Below are positions 49,992 to 58,931 of a stretch of DNA of 64,000 bases, one piece after another. Below the pieces are notes generated by a model. That model saw nothing but the letters and a program-made list of their open reading frames with translations. It did not search any database and was not told the origin of the DNA. Location: NCBI GenBank assembly GCA_900758475.1, contig CAAERQ010000004.1, forward strand, positions 1 to 64,000, written 5' to 3'. The translations under genes and the position numbers were made by a program. Source of the stretch: an uncultured Collinsella sp. Lineage in GTDB: Bacteria > Actinomycetota > Coriobacteriia > Coriobacteriales > Coriobacteriaceae. Positions within the stretch are counted from its first letter, which is position 1, and each line of letters begins with the position of its first letter.

Positions 49992-50686
49992 AACGCGCCT
50001 TTATGTCCGAGCTCGCCATCGTTCGCACGCTCACCCCGAGCATCGCGGGCGTCGGCCTGTTCATCTTCGTCGTGCTAACCCTTGCCAACGCGTCGGATAG
50101 CGATTCCGGCATGAGCGCCGGCGCCTGCGCGGTCAGCGCCATGTCGCCCATCATGGTCATGAACTCGCTGGCCGGCTTCGACAATCAAAACGGATGGGAG
50201 CGTTATCGGGCAACGCTGCCTCTCACGCGCAAAGACATTATTTGCGCACGCTACCTGAGCATCATTGTCTTCTCGGCTGTCATGGCGTGCGCCGCCGCGC
50301 TTCTGAGCATCGTCTCCATCCCGCTATTCAACAGCGTGGGCATCCCCTCGACGGGACAGACGGTCTTTGAGATCGCTATAGCCTCGGCAGCATCGATGCT
50401 CATCTCCCTCATGATGGTGTTTTTGGCACAGCCGCTGTTCTTCCGATTTGGACACATGGAGGCACTGCGCCTATCCGTCGGCCTGTTTGCCCTGCTCTGG
50501 TGCCTTGCCATTGCCACGTTGAGCTCCTCCAACCCCATCAGCAACTGGCTCATGTCGATTGCCGGAGCGAATCCCGATCCCGCCGTCCTTGGCTGTCTGT
50601 GTGCAGGAATTGCAGTACTGGCGCTCGCACTATGTGCAATCAGCTGCGCTGTCAGCACCAAGGTTTATCGAGTACGCGATCTGTAA
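49988..50686 (+). CDS. ABC-2 type permease
   Basis: A 232-residue protein with about six membrane helices, resembling ABC-2 exporter permeases that pair with the upstream ATPase. The start overlaps the ATPase stop as ATGA, indicating coupled translation. ATLPLTRKDIICARYLS after helix 2 is the usual cytosolic coupling segment. The exported compound cannot be identified; cell-envelope stress-related exporters have this gene order. Confidence 0.85.
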   Translation: MKRAFMSELAIVRTLTPSIAGVGLFIFVVLTLANASDSDSGMSAGACAVSAMSPIMVMNSLAGFDNQNGWERYRATLPLTRKDIICARYLSIIVFSAVMACAAALLSIVSIPLFNSVGIPSTGQTVFEIAIASAASMLISLMMVFLAQPLFFRFGHMEALRLSVGLFALLWCLAIATLSSSNPISNWLMSIAGANPDPAVLGCLCAGIAVLALALCAISCAVSTKVYRVRDL

Positions 50687-50695
50687 TCGACAGCT

Positions 50696-50728
50696 AAAAA
50701 AGCTTAGGTGGTACCCCGCTTATTTTTT
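50696..50728 (+). terminator. Terminator-like hairpin after the ABC operon
   Basis: AAAAAAGC pairs with GCTTATTTTTT, with GG and CC pairing inside; T-rich 3' end. The centre TGGTACC also resembles a T-box bulge, but no tRNA-synthetase or amino-acid gene follows. Confidence 0.55.
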
Positions 50729-50814
50729 CAATGAAACAAGGCGGCATAGCGTCACCACCGCCCCCCACAGCAGGCCGTCTAGTTCTTGGCAACCAAAAAG
50801 ACACCGTCAGCATA

Positions 50815-50998
50815 TCGAAGGTGAATACTTTTCCGAGAAGTGAACGAGTAAAAACAGCGCCCTGTAGTATCGACTTTTTTAAGGACTCAATTCCTGCGGT
50901 TTTTGTCTAAGAATCCTGCAGTTTTGTTCGAAAAAAGTGTGCATGTTCCAGGGGTCCAGATTTACTCGTTCACTTCGCGGAAAACCATTCACCTTCGA
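50815..50998. repeat. Inverted-repeat element with 38-bp arms
   Basis: Left arm 50815-50852 and right arm 50961-50998 match in 35 of 38 positions and start with TCGAAGGTGAAT. They enclose 108 bases with two direct copies of a CCTGCRGTTTT motif and a run of T. It may be a small mobile element or an RNA hairpin. No target-site duplication was identified. Confidence 0.75.
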
Positions 50999-51135
50999 TT
51001 CGAGCCTTAACCAAATGCCCTCTCGAACTATGGCCCCTGTCTCACCACAGCGATATCAAAGCTTCATGGCGGGACGGTATCATCGGACGCACGCCGTAAA
51101 TCTGGCGCGGTCGTTCTTGGGGAGGCATTTCGCCC

Positions 51136-52011
51136 GTGTCGTGGGTCGTCGCAGCATTTGCGTCAGCACTCTTTGCCGGCATCACATCCATCTTGGCCAA
51201 ATGCGGCATCAAACAAACCGATTCCGATGTCGCGACGGCCATTCGCACCTGCGTGGTGCTCGTTTTCGCCTGGGCAATGGCGGGCATTTCTGGATCCATT
51301 GGAACCATCGGCAGCATCGAACCCAGATCCTGGCTCTTTCTCGTCCTCTCGGGACTCGCTACCGGTGCTTCATGGATCTGTTACTTTAAGGCGTTGGGCA
51401 TCGGAGACGTCAATAAGGTCGTACCGGTCGACAAGATGAGCACCGTACTCGCCGCACTGATCGCCATCGTACTTTTTGGCGAGACGAGCAACCTTGCGGT
51501 TAAGCTCGTGGGAACCGCTGTCATCACCCTCGGCACGTTTTTAATGATCGAGAAGAAGCAGCCTGCCGGACCCGAGCAGCAGCAAGACCGGACCTGGCTC
51601 GCTTACGCCCTCGGCGCCGCCGTGTTCGCGGCGCTCACGTCCATCCTTGCCAAGGCTGGCATCGAAGGCGTCGAATCCAACCTGGCCACGGCAATCCGTA
51701 CCTGTGTGGTACTGGTTATGGCATGGGCAATCGTGGCAGCTAAAGGCAAGATGGGCCAAGCCGTGCGCGTAGACCGCTACGAACTCGTATTTCTCGCGGC
51801 ATCGGGCATTGCGACTGGCGCATCGTGGCTGCTATGCTACTACGCCATCGCCACAGGCCAGGTGAGCGTCGTGGTGCAGATCGACAAACTATCGATTGTC
51901 GTATCGATACTATTTGCGCACTTGGCATTCAACGAAAAACTCTCACGGCGCAGCGCCATCGGTCTCGCCCTCATCGTACTGGGCACCGCCGCGCTCGCAG
52001 TTTGGAAGTAG
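51136..52011 (+). CDS. EamA family transporter with visible internal duplication
   Basis: A 291-residue, ten-helix EamA protein. The two halves are unusually alike: ATAIRTCVVLVFAWA at about 34 and ATAIRTCVVLVMAWA at about 182, and GITSILAKCGI against ALTSILAKAGI. GTG at 51136 is used, with GGGAGG about 12 bases upstream, somewhat far. The strong identity between halves suggests recent duplication or gene conversion. Substrate is unknown. Confidence 0.85.
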   Translation: MSWVVAAFASALFAGITSILAKCGIKQTDSDVATAIRTCVVLVFAWAMAGISGSIGTIGSIEPRSWLFLVLSGLATGASWICYFKALGIGDVNKVVPVDKMSTVLAALIAIVLFGETSNLAVKLVGTAVITLGTFLMIEKKQPAGPEQQQDRTWLAYALGAAVFAALTSILAKAGIEGVESNLATAIRTCVVLVMAWAIVAAKGKMGQAVRVDRYELVFLAASGIATGASWLLCYYAIATGQVSVVVQIDKLSIVVSILFAHLAFNEKLSRRSAIGLALIVLGTAALAVWK

Positions 52012-52026
52012 CGCGGCCAGCAGCCG

Positions 52027-52818
52027 CTACATCCTCACACCTGGCTTGGGATGCCTGTACTGACCGTGGGATGCCGTGCGTTTACCGTGCGAGATGGCAA
52101 ATTTGGGACAACAGTGCAGGCAACGAAGGCAGGCTGCGCACTCCGGCTTTGTCCAGACGGGAAGGCCGTCGCGCATCTCAATCGCCGCCATGGGGCAGCG
52201 CTTGGCACACAGGCCGCAGCCGATGCAGCGATCGGCATCGACGGCAAACTTGCTCGTCTGCTGCATACGCGGCAGCCCAAACGCATGATACGCGCACGAT
52301 GCAAACAGGGGCACGCGATGGCGCATCATATTGCCCGTGCGCCGCTCCCGCACCGCCTCGATCACAGCATCAATCTGCGCCTCAGCAGCCCTATTGATAC
52401 CCTCAACCTTTTGAGGGTCAGACAGGTCGAAAACAGGCGTCCAGGTATCAGGCATCTTGACGCTCATCGCCGCATCTAACTCGAGCCCACGCTCGTGCAG
52501 CAGGTCGCGGGCAAACTTGGCCGATTGGCCGGTCGTCGAACCGTACGTCGAAACATAGAACGTATAGGGGCGCTCGCCGCCCTTTGCACCGGCAGCAATC
52601 GACAGGTCGGCAGTCTTCAAAAACTCGATCATCGGTGTCGGCAGACCCCAGGCATACACCGGAGCAACAAATCCCAGCTGGCAGGGGCCTTCCGTCGCAA
52701 CAAGGCGAAGGGCTTCGGCATCAAAGCGCTCAATCGACATAACTTTGTCGCTTGTCGCCGCTGCAATGCGACGCGCCACATGCTCGCTGTTCCCTGTCGC
52801 GCTAAAGTACAGGATCAT
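52027..52818 (-). CDS. EFR1 family flavodoxin-ferredoxin
   Basis: A 263-residue protein of the EFR1 type: flavodoxin-like N-terminus (YFSATGNSEHVARRIA, phosphate loop at about 5-10; about 1-160) and two [4Fe-4S] sites near the end, CIGCGLCAKRCP (about 203) and CAACLRCLHCCP (about 232). It is likely an electron carrier or flavin reductase. The last 20 residues (KRTASHGQYRHPKPG) are basic. It is convergent with the EamA gene 16 bases away and lies beside a ClC gene on the same strand. Confidence 0.88.
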   Translation of the reverse strand: MILYFSATGNSEHVARRIAAATSDKVMSIERFDAEALRLVATEGPCQLGFVAPVYAWGLPTPMIEFLKTADLSIAAGAKGGERPYTFYVSTYGSTTGQSAKFARDLLHERGLELDAAMSVKMPDTWTPVFDLSDPQKVEGINRAAEAQIDAVIEAVRERRTGNMMRHRVPLFASCAYHAFGLPRMQQTSKFAVDADRCIGCGLCAKRCPMAAIEMRDGLPVWTKPECAACLRCLHCCPKFAISHGKRTASHGQYRHPKPGVRM

Positions 52819-52855
52819 CTCGTGCCCCTCTGGAGTTGACTCGCGATTAACCGTG

Positions 52856-54145
52856 CTACTTGCGCAGCGGCTTGGGCAGCGGAATGCCGGCGGCGATAAC
52901 GGCGGCGATGATCATGCAGACGATACCCTTGAGCGGGAAGCACATGAGCAGCAGGCCCACGACCATGACCGGCTGACGCATGACCGCACCCATCGTCGAT
53001 GCCGTGCAGACGGCGACGCAAAAGACCGGATCGGCGCCGGTGAGGATGGCCAGTCCGTAGCCCAGGCTTACGCCCGAGAAGATAACCGGGAAGAAGTGAC
53101 CGCCGCGCCAACCAAGGTTGATGAGGGCGGGGGTCAGCATGGCCTTGACCAGACCGGTCGCGATAAGCACGCCGGCGGGAATGGTCAAGTAGGTTTCCAT
53201 GAGCACGTCGGCCTGGGTCTCGCCGGCAAACATGGTGTAGGGCAGGACCGTGCCGCAGATGGCGAGCGCCAGACCGGCTAGCATGGCCTTGACGACAGGA
53301 CGCTCCCCTATTGCATGGGCAAGCGCTTCGCTCGCGTGCTCAGAGACAAAGTACAGCCAGCCGCAGATTGTTCCGATCAACGACAGAGGGACGAGCCAGG
53401 TAAGCTCTAGGTTGCCCACCTCGGCGGACTCGAACCTGGGCATGCCCATGCCGCCGCCCACAAGCTGGCCAAGCAGCAGGTAGGCACCCAGACCGCCGGC
53501 AATCGCAATACCGTAGACCACCGTCTTTTGCGCCTTGGGCAGCTTGATGGTGATCTCGCCGGACGCGGAGCCCTCGTCGCCGTCGGCACTACCGGCAAGC
53601 GGCGCCACAAAGCCAAAGACGGGCGCAGTAAAGAGCGCCGTCAGGGCAGCCTGGGTACCCAGCAGCGTGAGCTCCCTAAACTCGGCGCCAAAGCGACGCA
53701 TACGGTCGCCGACCCAGCTGCACAGACCCGCGATAACGCCGGTCAGGCCGGCCTCCGGTCCAATGCTTCCGCCAAACAGCAGCGGCAGCAATGCCGCGAG
53801 CGAAAGCTTGCCCAGGTTGTCGTACGGGTAGCGCCCGTCTTGCTTAACCTTAGCCATCACCTGGTTGAGGTCATCGGTCTTGGTGCCTGTCATCTTTTCG
53901 TACAGACCGATTAACAGGCCGCCCAGCAGGCAGACAAAAAACGGGTACGGCAAAAAGCCAAACGGGCCGCTGGCAAGCTCGGGCGAAGAGACGCCCAGCG
54001 CGTGCGGAATCTCGGTCCATAGATAGTCGATACCGTGCTCCATCGCAAAAAAGAACAGCCAGACCGCGGCACCTGCGAACGCACCGGTCACGGCAACGCT
54101 AAGTAAAAACAGCGCGCGGTTTTTGGGTTTGGCAAGGCTATCCAT
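52856..54145 (-). CDS. ClC-family chloride channel or antiporter
   Basis: A 429-residue membrane protein with the ClC fold. GGSIGPEAGLTG (about 124-135) is the GxxGPE motif with the gating Glu, and WRGGHFFPVIF (about 355) is a version of the GxFxP motif. About 12-16 short helices are predicted. It may be a channel or a Cl-/H+ exchanger; the sequence does not settle it. ATG at 54145 follows GGGAGGACCCG. The EFR1 gene lies 37 bases downstream. Confidence 0.88.
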   Translation of the reverse strand: MDSLAKPKNRALFLLSVAVTGAFAGAAVWLFFFAMEHGIDYLWTEIPHALGVSSPELASGPFGFLPYPFFVCLLGGLLIGLYEKMTGTKTDDLNQVMAKVKQDGRYPYDNLGKLSLAALLPLLFGGSIGPEAGLTGVIAGLCSWVGDRMRRFGAEFRELTLLGTQAALTALFTAPVFGFVAPLAGSADGDEGSASGEITIKLPKAQKTVVYGIAIAGGLGAYLLLGQLVGGGMGMPRFESAEVGNLELTWLVPLSLIGTICGWLYFVSEHASEALAHAIGERPVVKAMLAGLALAICGTVLPYTMFAGETQADVLMETYLTIPAGVLIATGLVKAMLTPALINLGWRGGHFFPVIFSGVSLGYGLAILTGADPVFCVAVCTASTMGAVMRQPVMVVGLLLMCFPLKGIVCMIIAAVIAAGIPLPKPLRK

Positions 54146-54270
54146 CGGGTCCTCCCGCGGTCAAAGTCGACATAGTTACGTTTTATTGTAGAGTGAGCGT
54201 TGCCCGAACGAGCCAACCGTCTGCGCCGCGAACGGCACCATTGGGAGCCATAGTGGGGCAAGCTCAAGAC

Positions 54271-54804
54271 TTATCCGTTGATAATCGAGGCAATCTCGCG
54301 CAAATCGTCGGCAAAGTAGATACCTTGCTGGCGCTGCGGGCTCGATAGGCCCTTATCAATCATGTGCCCGAGCAGCGCCTTGAGGTCGTTGTAGTAACCG
54401 TCCAGGTTATACAGGATGCACGGAGCACTCAGGTGCCCCAACGACACAGCGGACATGACCTCGGCAATCTCCTCGAGCGTGCCCGTCCCGCCGGGAAAGG
54501 CGATGAACACATCGCCGAGCTCAATCATCTTGGCTTTGCGCTCGGCCATATCGCTCGTCACGATAAGGTCGTCGATGCCGTCATGTTGAAACTCGGCCTC
54601 GATAAAAAAGCTCGGCTCAACACCCGTCACGTGTCCGCCGGCATCGAGCACGCTATCGGCGAGCGCGCCCATCAGGCCCGATTTGGACCCGCCGTATACC
54701 AGCGCGTGTCCGTTGGCGCCAATCCAGTTGCCCAGCTCCTGTACCGCGGGCAGAAATGCCGGGTCATTGCCAGTGTTGGCACCCAGGTACACGGTGATGT
54801 TCAT
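54271..54804 (-). CDS. LOG family protein (TIGR00730 type)
   Basis: A 177-residue Rossmann-fold protein of the LOG family with GGSKSGLMG and the signature PGGTGTLEE, plus an Arg in MAERKAKM. LOG proteins cleave nucleoside 5'-monophosphates (cytokinin riboside phosphates in plants); the bacterial ones usually act on AMP-like substrates. ATG at 54804 follows AGGGGGAC; the frame runs to 54921. It lies downstream of the K+ channel gene. Confidence 0.88.
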   Translation of the reverse strand: MNITVYLGANTGNDPAFLPAVQELGNWIGANGHALVYGGSKSGLMGALADSVLDAGGHVTGVEPSFFIEAEFQHDGIDDLIVTSDMAERKAKMIELGDVFIAFPGGTGTLEEIAEVMSAVSLGHLSAPCILYNLDGYYNDLKALLGHMIDKGLSSPQRQQGIYFADDLREIASIING

Positions 54805-54838
54805 ATTTGTCCCCCTGTTGTGGCGCACGACGTTCGTC

Positions 54839-55264
54839 TTAGCGCTGGCGTCGACGATACTCGCGCACGCGGCGTGACAGATCGGCGAGCTCGTCACGAT
54901 CGAGCTCTTCCAAATGCTCAAGATCGTCCATAAAACGAGCCATGGTGTCCTTTTGACGCATCTTGATAAGCGTATTGCAGTAGTTCACCGCCACGCCCGT
55001 GAGCATGGCGATGTAGAAGATGCTGATGACGCTCAAGACGACGGTAATAGCGCGGGCAACCGGTGTCTCGGCCGGGATGTCGCCAAAGCCGATCGTCGAG
55101 ACCGTCTCAAAGCTAAACCAGAGCCCATCGCCAAACGTGAGGGTCGTAGGCTCGGACAACCAGACGGCCGTCGAGCACAGCAGGTAAAAGACGAGGAACA
55201 GCTCCGTAATGCGCACGAAGCCCGCCTGGCGTAACACGTCAGCAAGCGTCTTGAGCTTTTTCAT
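54839..55264 (-). CDS. Two-helix potassium channel protein
   Basis: A 141-residue channel subunit: helix 1 (about 20-40), pore helix with selectivity filter TIGFGD (about 60-65) and helix 2 (about 75-105), then a cytosolic charged helix rich in Glu/Asp/Arg. TxGFGD is the K+ filter pattern. There is no RCK domain. ATG at 55264 follows AAAAGGGG; an open frame extends to 55369 over a palindromic repeat. It is followed by the LOG gene with about 34 bases between. Confidence 0.87.
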   Translation of the reverse strand: MKKLKTLADVLRQAGFVRITELFLVFYLLCSTAVWLSEPTTLTFGDGLWFSFETVSTIGFGDIPAETPVARAITVVLSVISIFYIAMLTGVAVNYCNTLIKMRQKDTMARFMDDLEHLEELDRDELADLSRRVREYRRRQR

Positions 55265-55334
55265 CGCGACCCCTTTTCCCAGACGCCCAATCACGTTCGC
55301 TCGGTATTGTCCCACGCCTCCCCCGCAAACGGAA

Positions 55335-55417
55335 CTAGTCATTGGGGACGTTCTTAAATGACTAGTCAAACAAGAACGTCCCCGATGACTAGTCGTTTAA
55401 GAACGTCCCCAATGACT
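55335..55417. repeat. Interspersed palindrome, GGGGACGTTCTTAAA type, three-arm copy
   Basis: One forward arm (CATTGGGGACGTTC...) is followed by two inverted arms (AAGAACGTCCCCGATGACT and AAGAACGTCCCCAATGACT), so there is an extra arm compared with 40728. It is between the divergent K+ channel gene and the hybrid kinase gene. Confidence 0.88.
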
Positions 55418-55509
55418 GCCGGGCGGGAGCGTTTAGCGGTGCAGCTGCCGACTGGGCGGGCTGAGCTGGTATCCTTATGCGGTAATGTCTCGATTCGTTA
55501 GGATTGCAT

Positions 55510-58314
55510 GTGAGAGCTGCCACTGTCCTTCGTTCAGTTATATGTCGCGCCCTGGCCATTGTGCTCGCCGCGCTTGCCGTGCTGAGTTCTATCGCGCCTG
55601 TCCAGGCTTTTGCCGCTGACTCTAGCCAGCCAGTCAAGACGGTCCGCGTTGGTTGGCTCGTCAACAACGAGGGCTTCCAGGACGGCACCCCCGGCGAGCG
55701 TCTCTCGGGATGGGGTTACGAGTACCTCCAGACCCTGTCGTACTACACGCCCGGCTGGCGGTACGAATACATCTCCGGCACCTTCACCGAGCTTATGGAC
55801 ATGCTCGAGGCAGGCGAAATCGACCTCATGCCCAACATCTCCTACTCCGAGGAACGCGCCCAAAAGCTGCTCTTTTCCTCGAACCCCGAGGGCACCGAGC
55901 GCTACTACATCTACGCCAAGCCCGATCGCGACGATCTGGCCAAGGGTGACCCCCAAGCGCTCCAGGGTCTCACTATCGGTTGCAACTCCGGCGTCATGCA
56001 AACCTTCGTTGGCCAGCAGTGGCTCGCCAACGAAGGCATTACCTGCACCTATAAAGAAATCGACACTGGCAGTGCCCTCTTTGACGCGCTCGCAAACAAC
56101 GAGGTCGATGCCATCATCATGAACGACACGACCTCGTCGCCCAGCGCCTCCCCCATGTTCTACATTGGTTCGAGCGACTACTATTTTGCCGTCCCCAAAA
56201 GCCGCCCCGACCTGATGGACGACATCAATGCCGCCATGTCGGCAATCGCCCGCGTCAACCCACGCTATATCGACGAAGTCAAATCTAACTACTCGGCCCA
56301 AAGCAGCGGTTCATCATCGCTCAACGGCCCCGAACGTTCCTGGCTCAAAGCAAATGGCAACACCATCACGCTCGGCTACATTACGGGCAAACTCCCCTAC
56401 TGCAACGAAGACGAAAACGGCGAAATGGAAGGCTCGCTCGCATCGCTTGCGACGACGCTGCACGATAAATTTGGCATTACGGTCAAAACCGTCCCCTTTG
56501 ATAGCTACAAGATGATGTCAAAGGCCCTGTCAAAGGGAAGCATAGACGTTGCGCTGCCGGTATACCGAGATTACTGGTTTGCCGAGCAATCAGGCGTTGT
56601 GCAGTCGGTATCGTTGGGGACCGTGTCCCTCACCGCCATCCACACCGACGGCAATCTGAACAAAGACCTTCAGAACATCGCCTGCACCAAATCATCGTTT
56701 GTCAACCAAAATGTACTTGAAAGTCTGTTCCCCACAGCGACCGTGACCGAATACCAATCCGACGATGAAGCGTTCGACGCCCTCAGGAAGGGAACGGCGC
56801 ACTGCATCGTCGCTCCCAGCTCACGCATAAAAACCATCGGCGATCGTCATGATCTCGAAGGCTACGAGACGGTCGAGCTCCCTGACACCTGTGAGCTCTC
56901 GTGCTGGATTTCGCGCGGAAAGCCCGAGCTGCTGGGAATCATCAACAAGGGCATCATCAATGCCGGAGAATCGCTCTCCGCAAGCAATTACTCCTCCACG
57001 TCGTACACGGCCCAGGAATCAAACACGCTTCAATTCCTTTATCGCAACCGTGCCGCCGTTGCAGCTACCCTCATCGGTATGTTGTCGGTCGGCATCGTCC
57101 TGCTCATCTGGGCGCTCGCACGCGCTCGAACCGAGCGCAAAAAAGCCGATGCTGCCAACGCCGCTAAGACGGCATTCCTCACGCGCATGAGCCACGACAT
57201 CCGAACGCCGCTCAACGGTATCCTGGGCCTTATCGAGATCGAGGAATTGAAGGAAGGCGATATCCAGGTCGCCCGCGAGAGCCGTGCCAAGGCGCGCGTT
57301 GCCGCCAATCACCTGCTCTCGCTGATCAACGACATCCTCGAGATGGGCAAAATCGAAGACCGCAAGCTAACACTGGAGCATACGCCTTTTAACCTCAAAG
57401 AGCTCTGTGACAATACGCTGGTGCTGTGCAAGCTCCGCGCGTCCAGTAACGGCATCACCATGCAGGACAATAGTCTGCCGTACGCCACGGGGCCATACAT
57501 GATCGGCAGTCCCACCCATATCCGACAGATCATGATCAACCTGTTAGACAACAGCATTAAGTACAACAAGCACGGCGGCTCCGTCACCTTTAGTTCAAAG
57601 ACCAAGCCACTCGATAACGGGCGCGCGCTCTTTTGCTTTAGCGTTTCGGATACCGGCATTGGCATGACTCCCAAGTTTTTAAAGCATATCTATGAGCCGT
57701 TTGCCCAAGAAGGCGACGATGCGCGCAGCAGGTTCCAAGGAACCGGCATGGGCATGCCAATCGTCAAGTCGCTTATTGAACTGATGGGCGGTACGATTGA
57801 GATTTCGAGTGAGGTTGACGTGGGAAGTACGTTCAACGTCCAGATTCCGCTCGATATCGACAAGAACCCTCAGACGCGGGCAGATACGGTCGAGAGGGCG
57901 CTCGACTGCTCGCTCGCCGACATGAACGTGCTGCTCGCCGAAGACAACGAATTGAATGCCGAGATTGCCCAGGCGCTGCTCGAAAGCGAAGGCATTGTCG
58001 TAACTCGCGCCGCCGATGGCAACGAAGCGGTCGACCTATACGTTGGCCGTCCCGCCGGCAGCTTCGATGCGATTCTGATGGACATCATGATGCCGGGAAT
58101 GGATGGTTACGAGGCGACCCGCGCGATTCGTCTGAGCGAGAAGATCGATGCAGCCGATATCCCCATCATCGCGCTCACCGCCAATGCCTTTGCCGAGGAC
58201 GCCAAGGCGGCACACGACGCCGGTATGAACGCCCATCTGTCCAAACCGCTCGACTTTAACAAGCTCAAAAACATGCTCGCCCGCATCAAGAAAAACGGAT
58301 CCGTTTCGCTATAG
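55510..58314 (+). CDS. BvgS-like hybrid sensor histidine kinase with two solute-binding domains
   Basis: A 934-residue sensor. Signal peptide (about 1-35), two SBP_bac_3 domains (about 44-260 and 280-500), one membrane segment (about 517-540, LIGMLSVGIVLLIWALA), HisKA with MSHDIRTP (His562), HATPase with DNSIKYN and DTGIGM, FQGTGMGMPI, and a C-terminal receiver with phospho-Asp858 (MDIMMPGMDG) and ALTANAF. It likely senses amino acids or other small ligands outside the cell. GTG at 55510 is chosen because AGGA is seven bases upstream. No HPt domain or response-regulator gene is adjacent, so the output partner is unknown. Confidence 0.9.
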   Translation: MRAATVLRSVICRALAIVLAALAVLSSIAPVQAFAADSSQPVKTVRVGWLVNNEGFQDGTPGERLSGWGYEYLQTLSYYTPGWRYEYISGTFTELMDMLEAGEIDLMPNISYSEERAQKLLFSSNPEGTERYYIYAKPDRDDLAKGDPQALQGLTIGCNSGVMQTFVGQQWLANEGITCTYKEIDTGSALFDALANNEVDAIIMNDTTSSPSASPMFYIGSSDYYFAVPKSRPDLMDDINAAMSAIARVNPRYIDEVKSNYSAQSSGSSSLNGPERSWLKANGNTITLGYITGKLPYCNEDENGEMEGSLASLATTLHDKFGITVKTVPFDSYKMMSKALSKGSIDVALPVYRDYWFAEQSGVVQSVSLGTVSLTAIHTDGNLNKDLQNIACTKSSFVNQNVLESLFPTATVTEYQSDDEAFDALRKGTAHCIVAPSSRIKTIGDRHDLEGYETVELPDTCELSCWISRGKPELLGIINKGIINAGESLSASNYSSTSYTAQESNTLQFLYRNRAAVAATLIGMLSVGIVLLIWALARARTERKKADAANAAKTAFLTRMSHDIRTPLNGILGLIEIEELKEGDIQVARESRAKARVAANHLLSLINDILEMGKIEDRKLTLEHTPFNLKELCDNTLVLCKLRASSNGITMQDNSLPYATGPYMIGSPTHIRQIMINLLDNSIKYNKHGGSVTFSSKTKPLDNGRALFCFSVSDTGIGMTPKFLKHIYEPFAQEGDDARSRFQGTGMGMPIVKSLIELMGGTIEISSEVDVGSTFNVQIPLDIDKNPQTRADTVERALDCSLADMNVLLAEDNELNAEIAQALLESEGIVVTRAADGNEAVDLYVGRPAGSFDAILMDIMMPGMDGYEATRAIRLSEKIDAADIPIIALTANAFAEDAKAAHDAGMNAHLSKPLDFNKLKNMLARIKKNGSVSL

Positions 58315-58356
58315 TTTGTGCTCAACCACCACGCACGACCAGAAAGGAAGCCAACG

Positions 58357-58836
58357 ATGTTTAGGCCCTTACGTCGAAAGAAGCGCGCCATCACCGACGA
58401 AGAAGCGCGCGAACTGCTCGCTACCTGCAAGCGCGGCGTCTTTGCCGTCAACGGCGACGATGGCTACCCGTACGCCATTCCCGTCAACTACTTCTTTGAC
58501 GCCGAGCACGACAAGATTTATTTCCATGGCGCCAAGGCCGGCCACAAGGTCGACGCACTCAAGCGCGATGACAAGGTCTGCTTTACCGTTTACGGCAACG
58601 AGTGGTACCAGGACGGTGACTGGGCTCCCTACGTTATGAGCACCGTGGTCTTTGGCCGCTGTCGCCTGGCGAATGACACCCCCGCGTTTATCGAGGACAA
58701 AGTCCGCCAGCTCGCGCTTAAGTACTACCCTTCTGCCGAAGAAGTCGAGGAGGAAATCGCCAAAGACATCAAGGGCGTCCAACTCTACGAGATTTCGATT
58801 GAGCATCTTTGCGGCAAGCAGATTCAGGAAAAATAA
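58357..58836 (+). CDS. Pyridoxamine 5'-phosphate oxidase family flavin protein
   Basis: A 159-residue protein of the FMN-binding split-barrel (PPOX/NimA-like) type: ITDEEARELLATCKRGVFAVNGDDGYPYAIPVNY, IYFHGAKAGHKVDAL and VMSTVVFGRCRL are the usual blocks. NimA-type members reduce nitroimidazoles; this is not shown here. ATG at 58357 follows GAAAGGAAG. It starts 43 bases after the hybrid kinase stop, so it may share a transcript. A hairpin follows at 58885. Confidence 0.85.
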   Translation: MFRPLRRKKRAITDEEARELLATCKRGVFAVNGDDGYPYAIPVNYFFDAEHDKIYFHGAKAGHKVDALKRDDKVCFTVYGNEWYQDGDWAPYVMSTVVFGRCRLANDTPAFIEDKVRQLALKYYPSAEEVEEEIAKDIKGVQLYEISIEHLCGKQIQEK

Positions 58837-58884
58837 ACCTCCGCAGCAGGTCTGCGCCCAATGGTTACAGATGCCTTACCACAC

Positions 58885-58916
58885 GGGGCCTTCCAGCCGA
58901 CTTGGCAGAAGGCCCC
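58885..58916. terminator. Hairpin between convergent genes
   Basis: GGGGCCTTC and GAAGGCCCC form a perfect nine-bp stem around a 14-base loop. It is between the PPOX-like gene and the stop of the convergent PatB gene; the T run is weak. Confidence 0.6.
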
Positions 58917-58931
58917 ACATGCAGTGCTCAC

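Larger units (their letters stand above)
50687..51135. other. Gene-free region holding an inverted-repeat element
   Basis: The 449-base gap between the ABC permease and the EamA gene contains a probable terminator (50696-50728) and an inverted-repeat element (50815-50998). No plausible gene was found; the element's centre holds two direct copies of CCTGCRGTTTT. Confidence 0.6.

Noticed and set aside
50696..50728. T-box leader (TGGTACC bulge)
   Set aside because: No specifier stem or tRNA-synthetase or amino-acid gene follows; the T-rich hairpin is better explained as a terminator.
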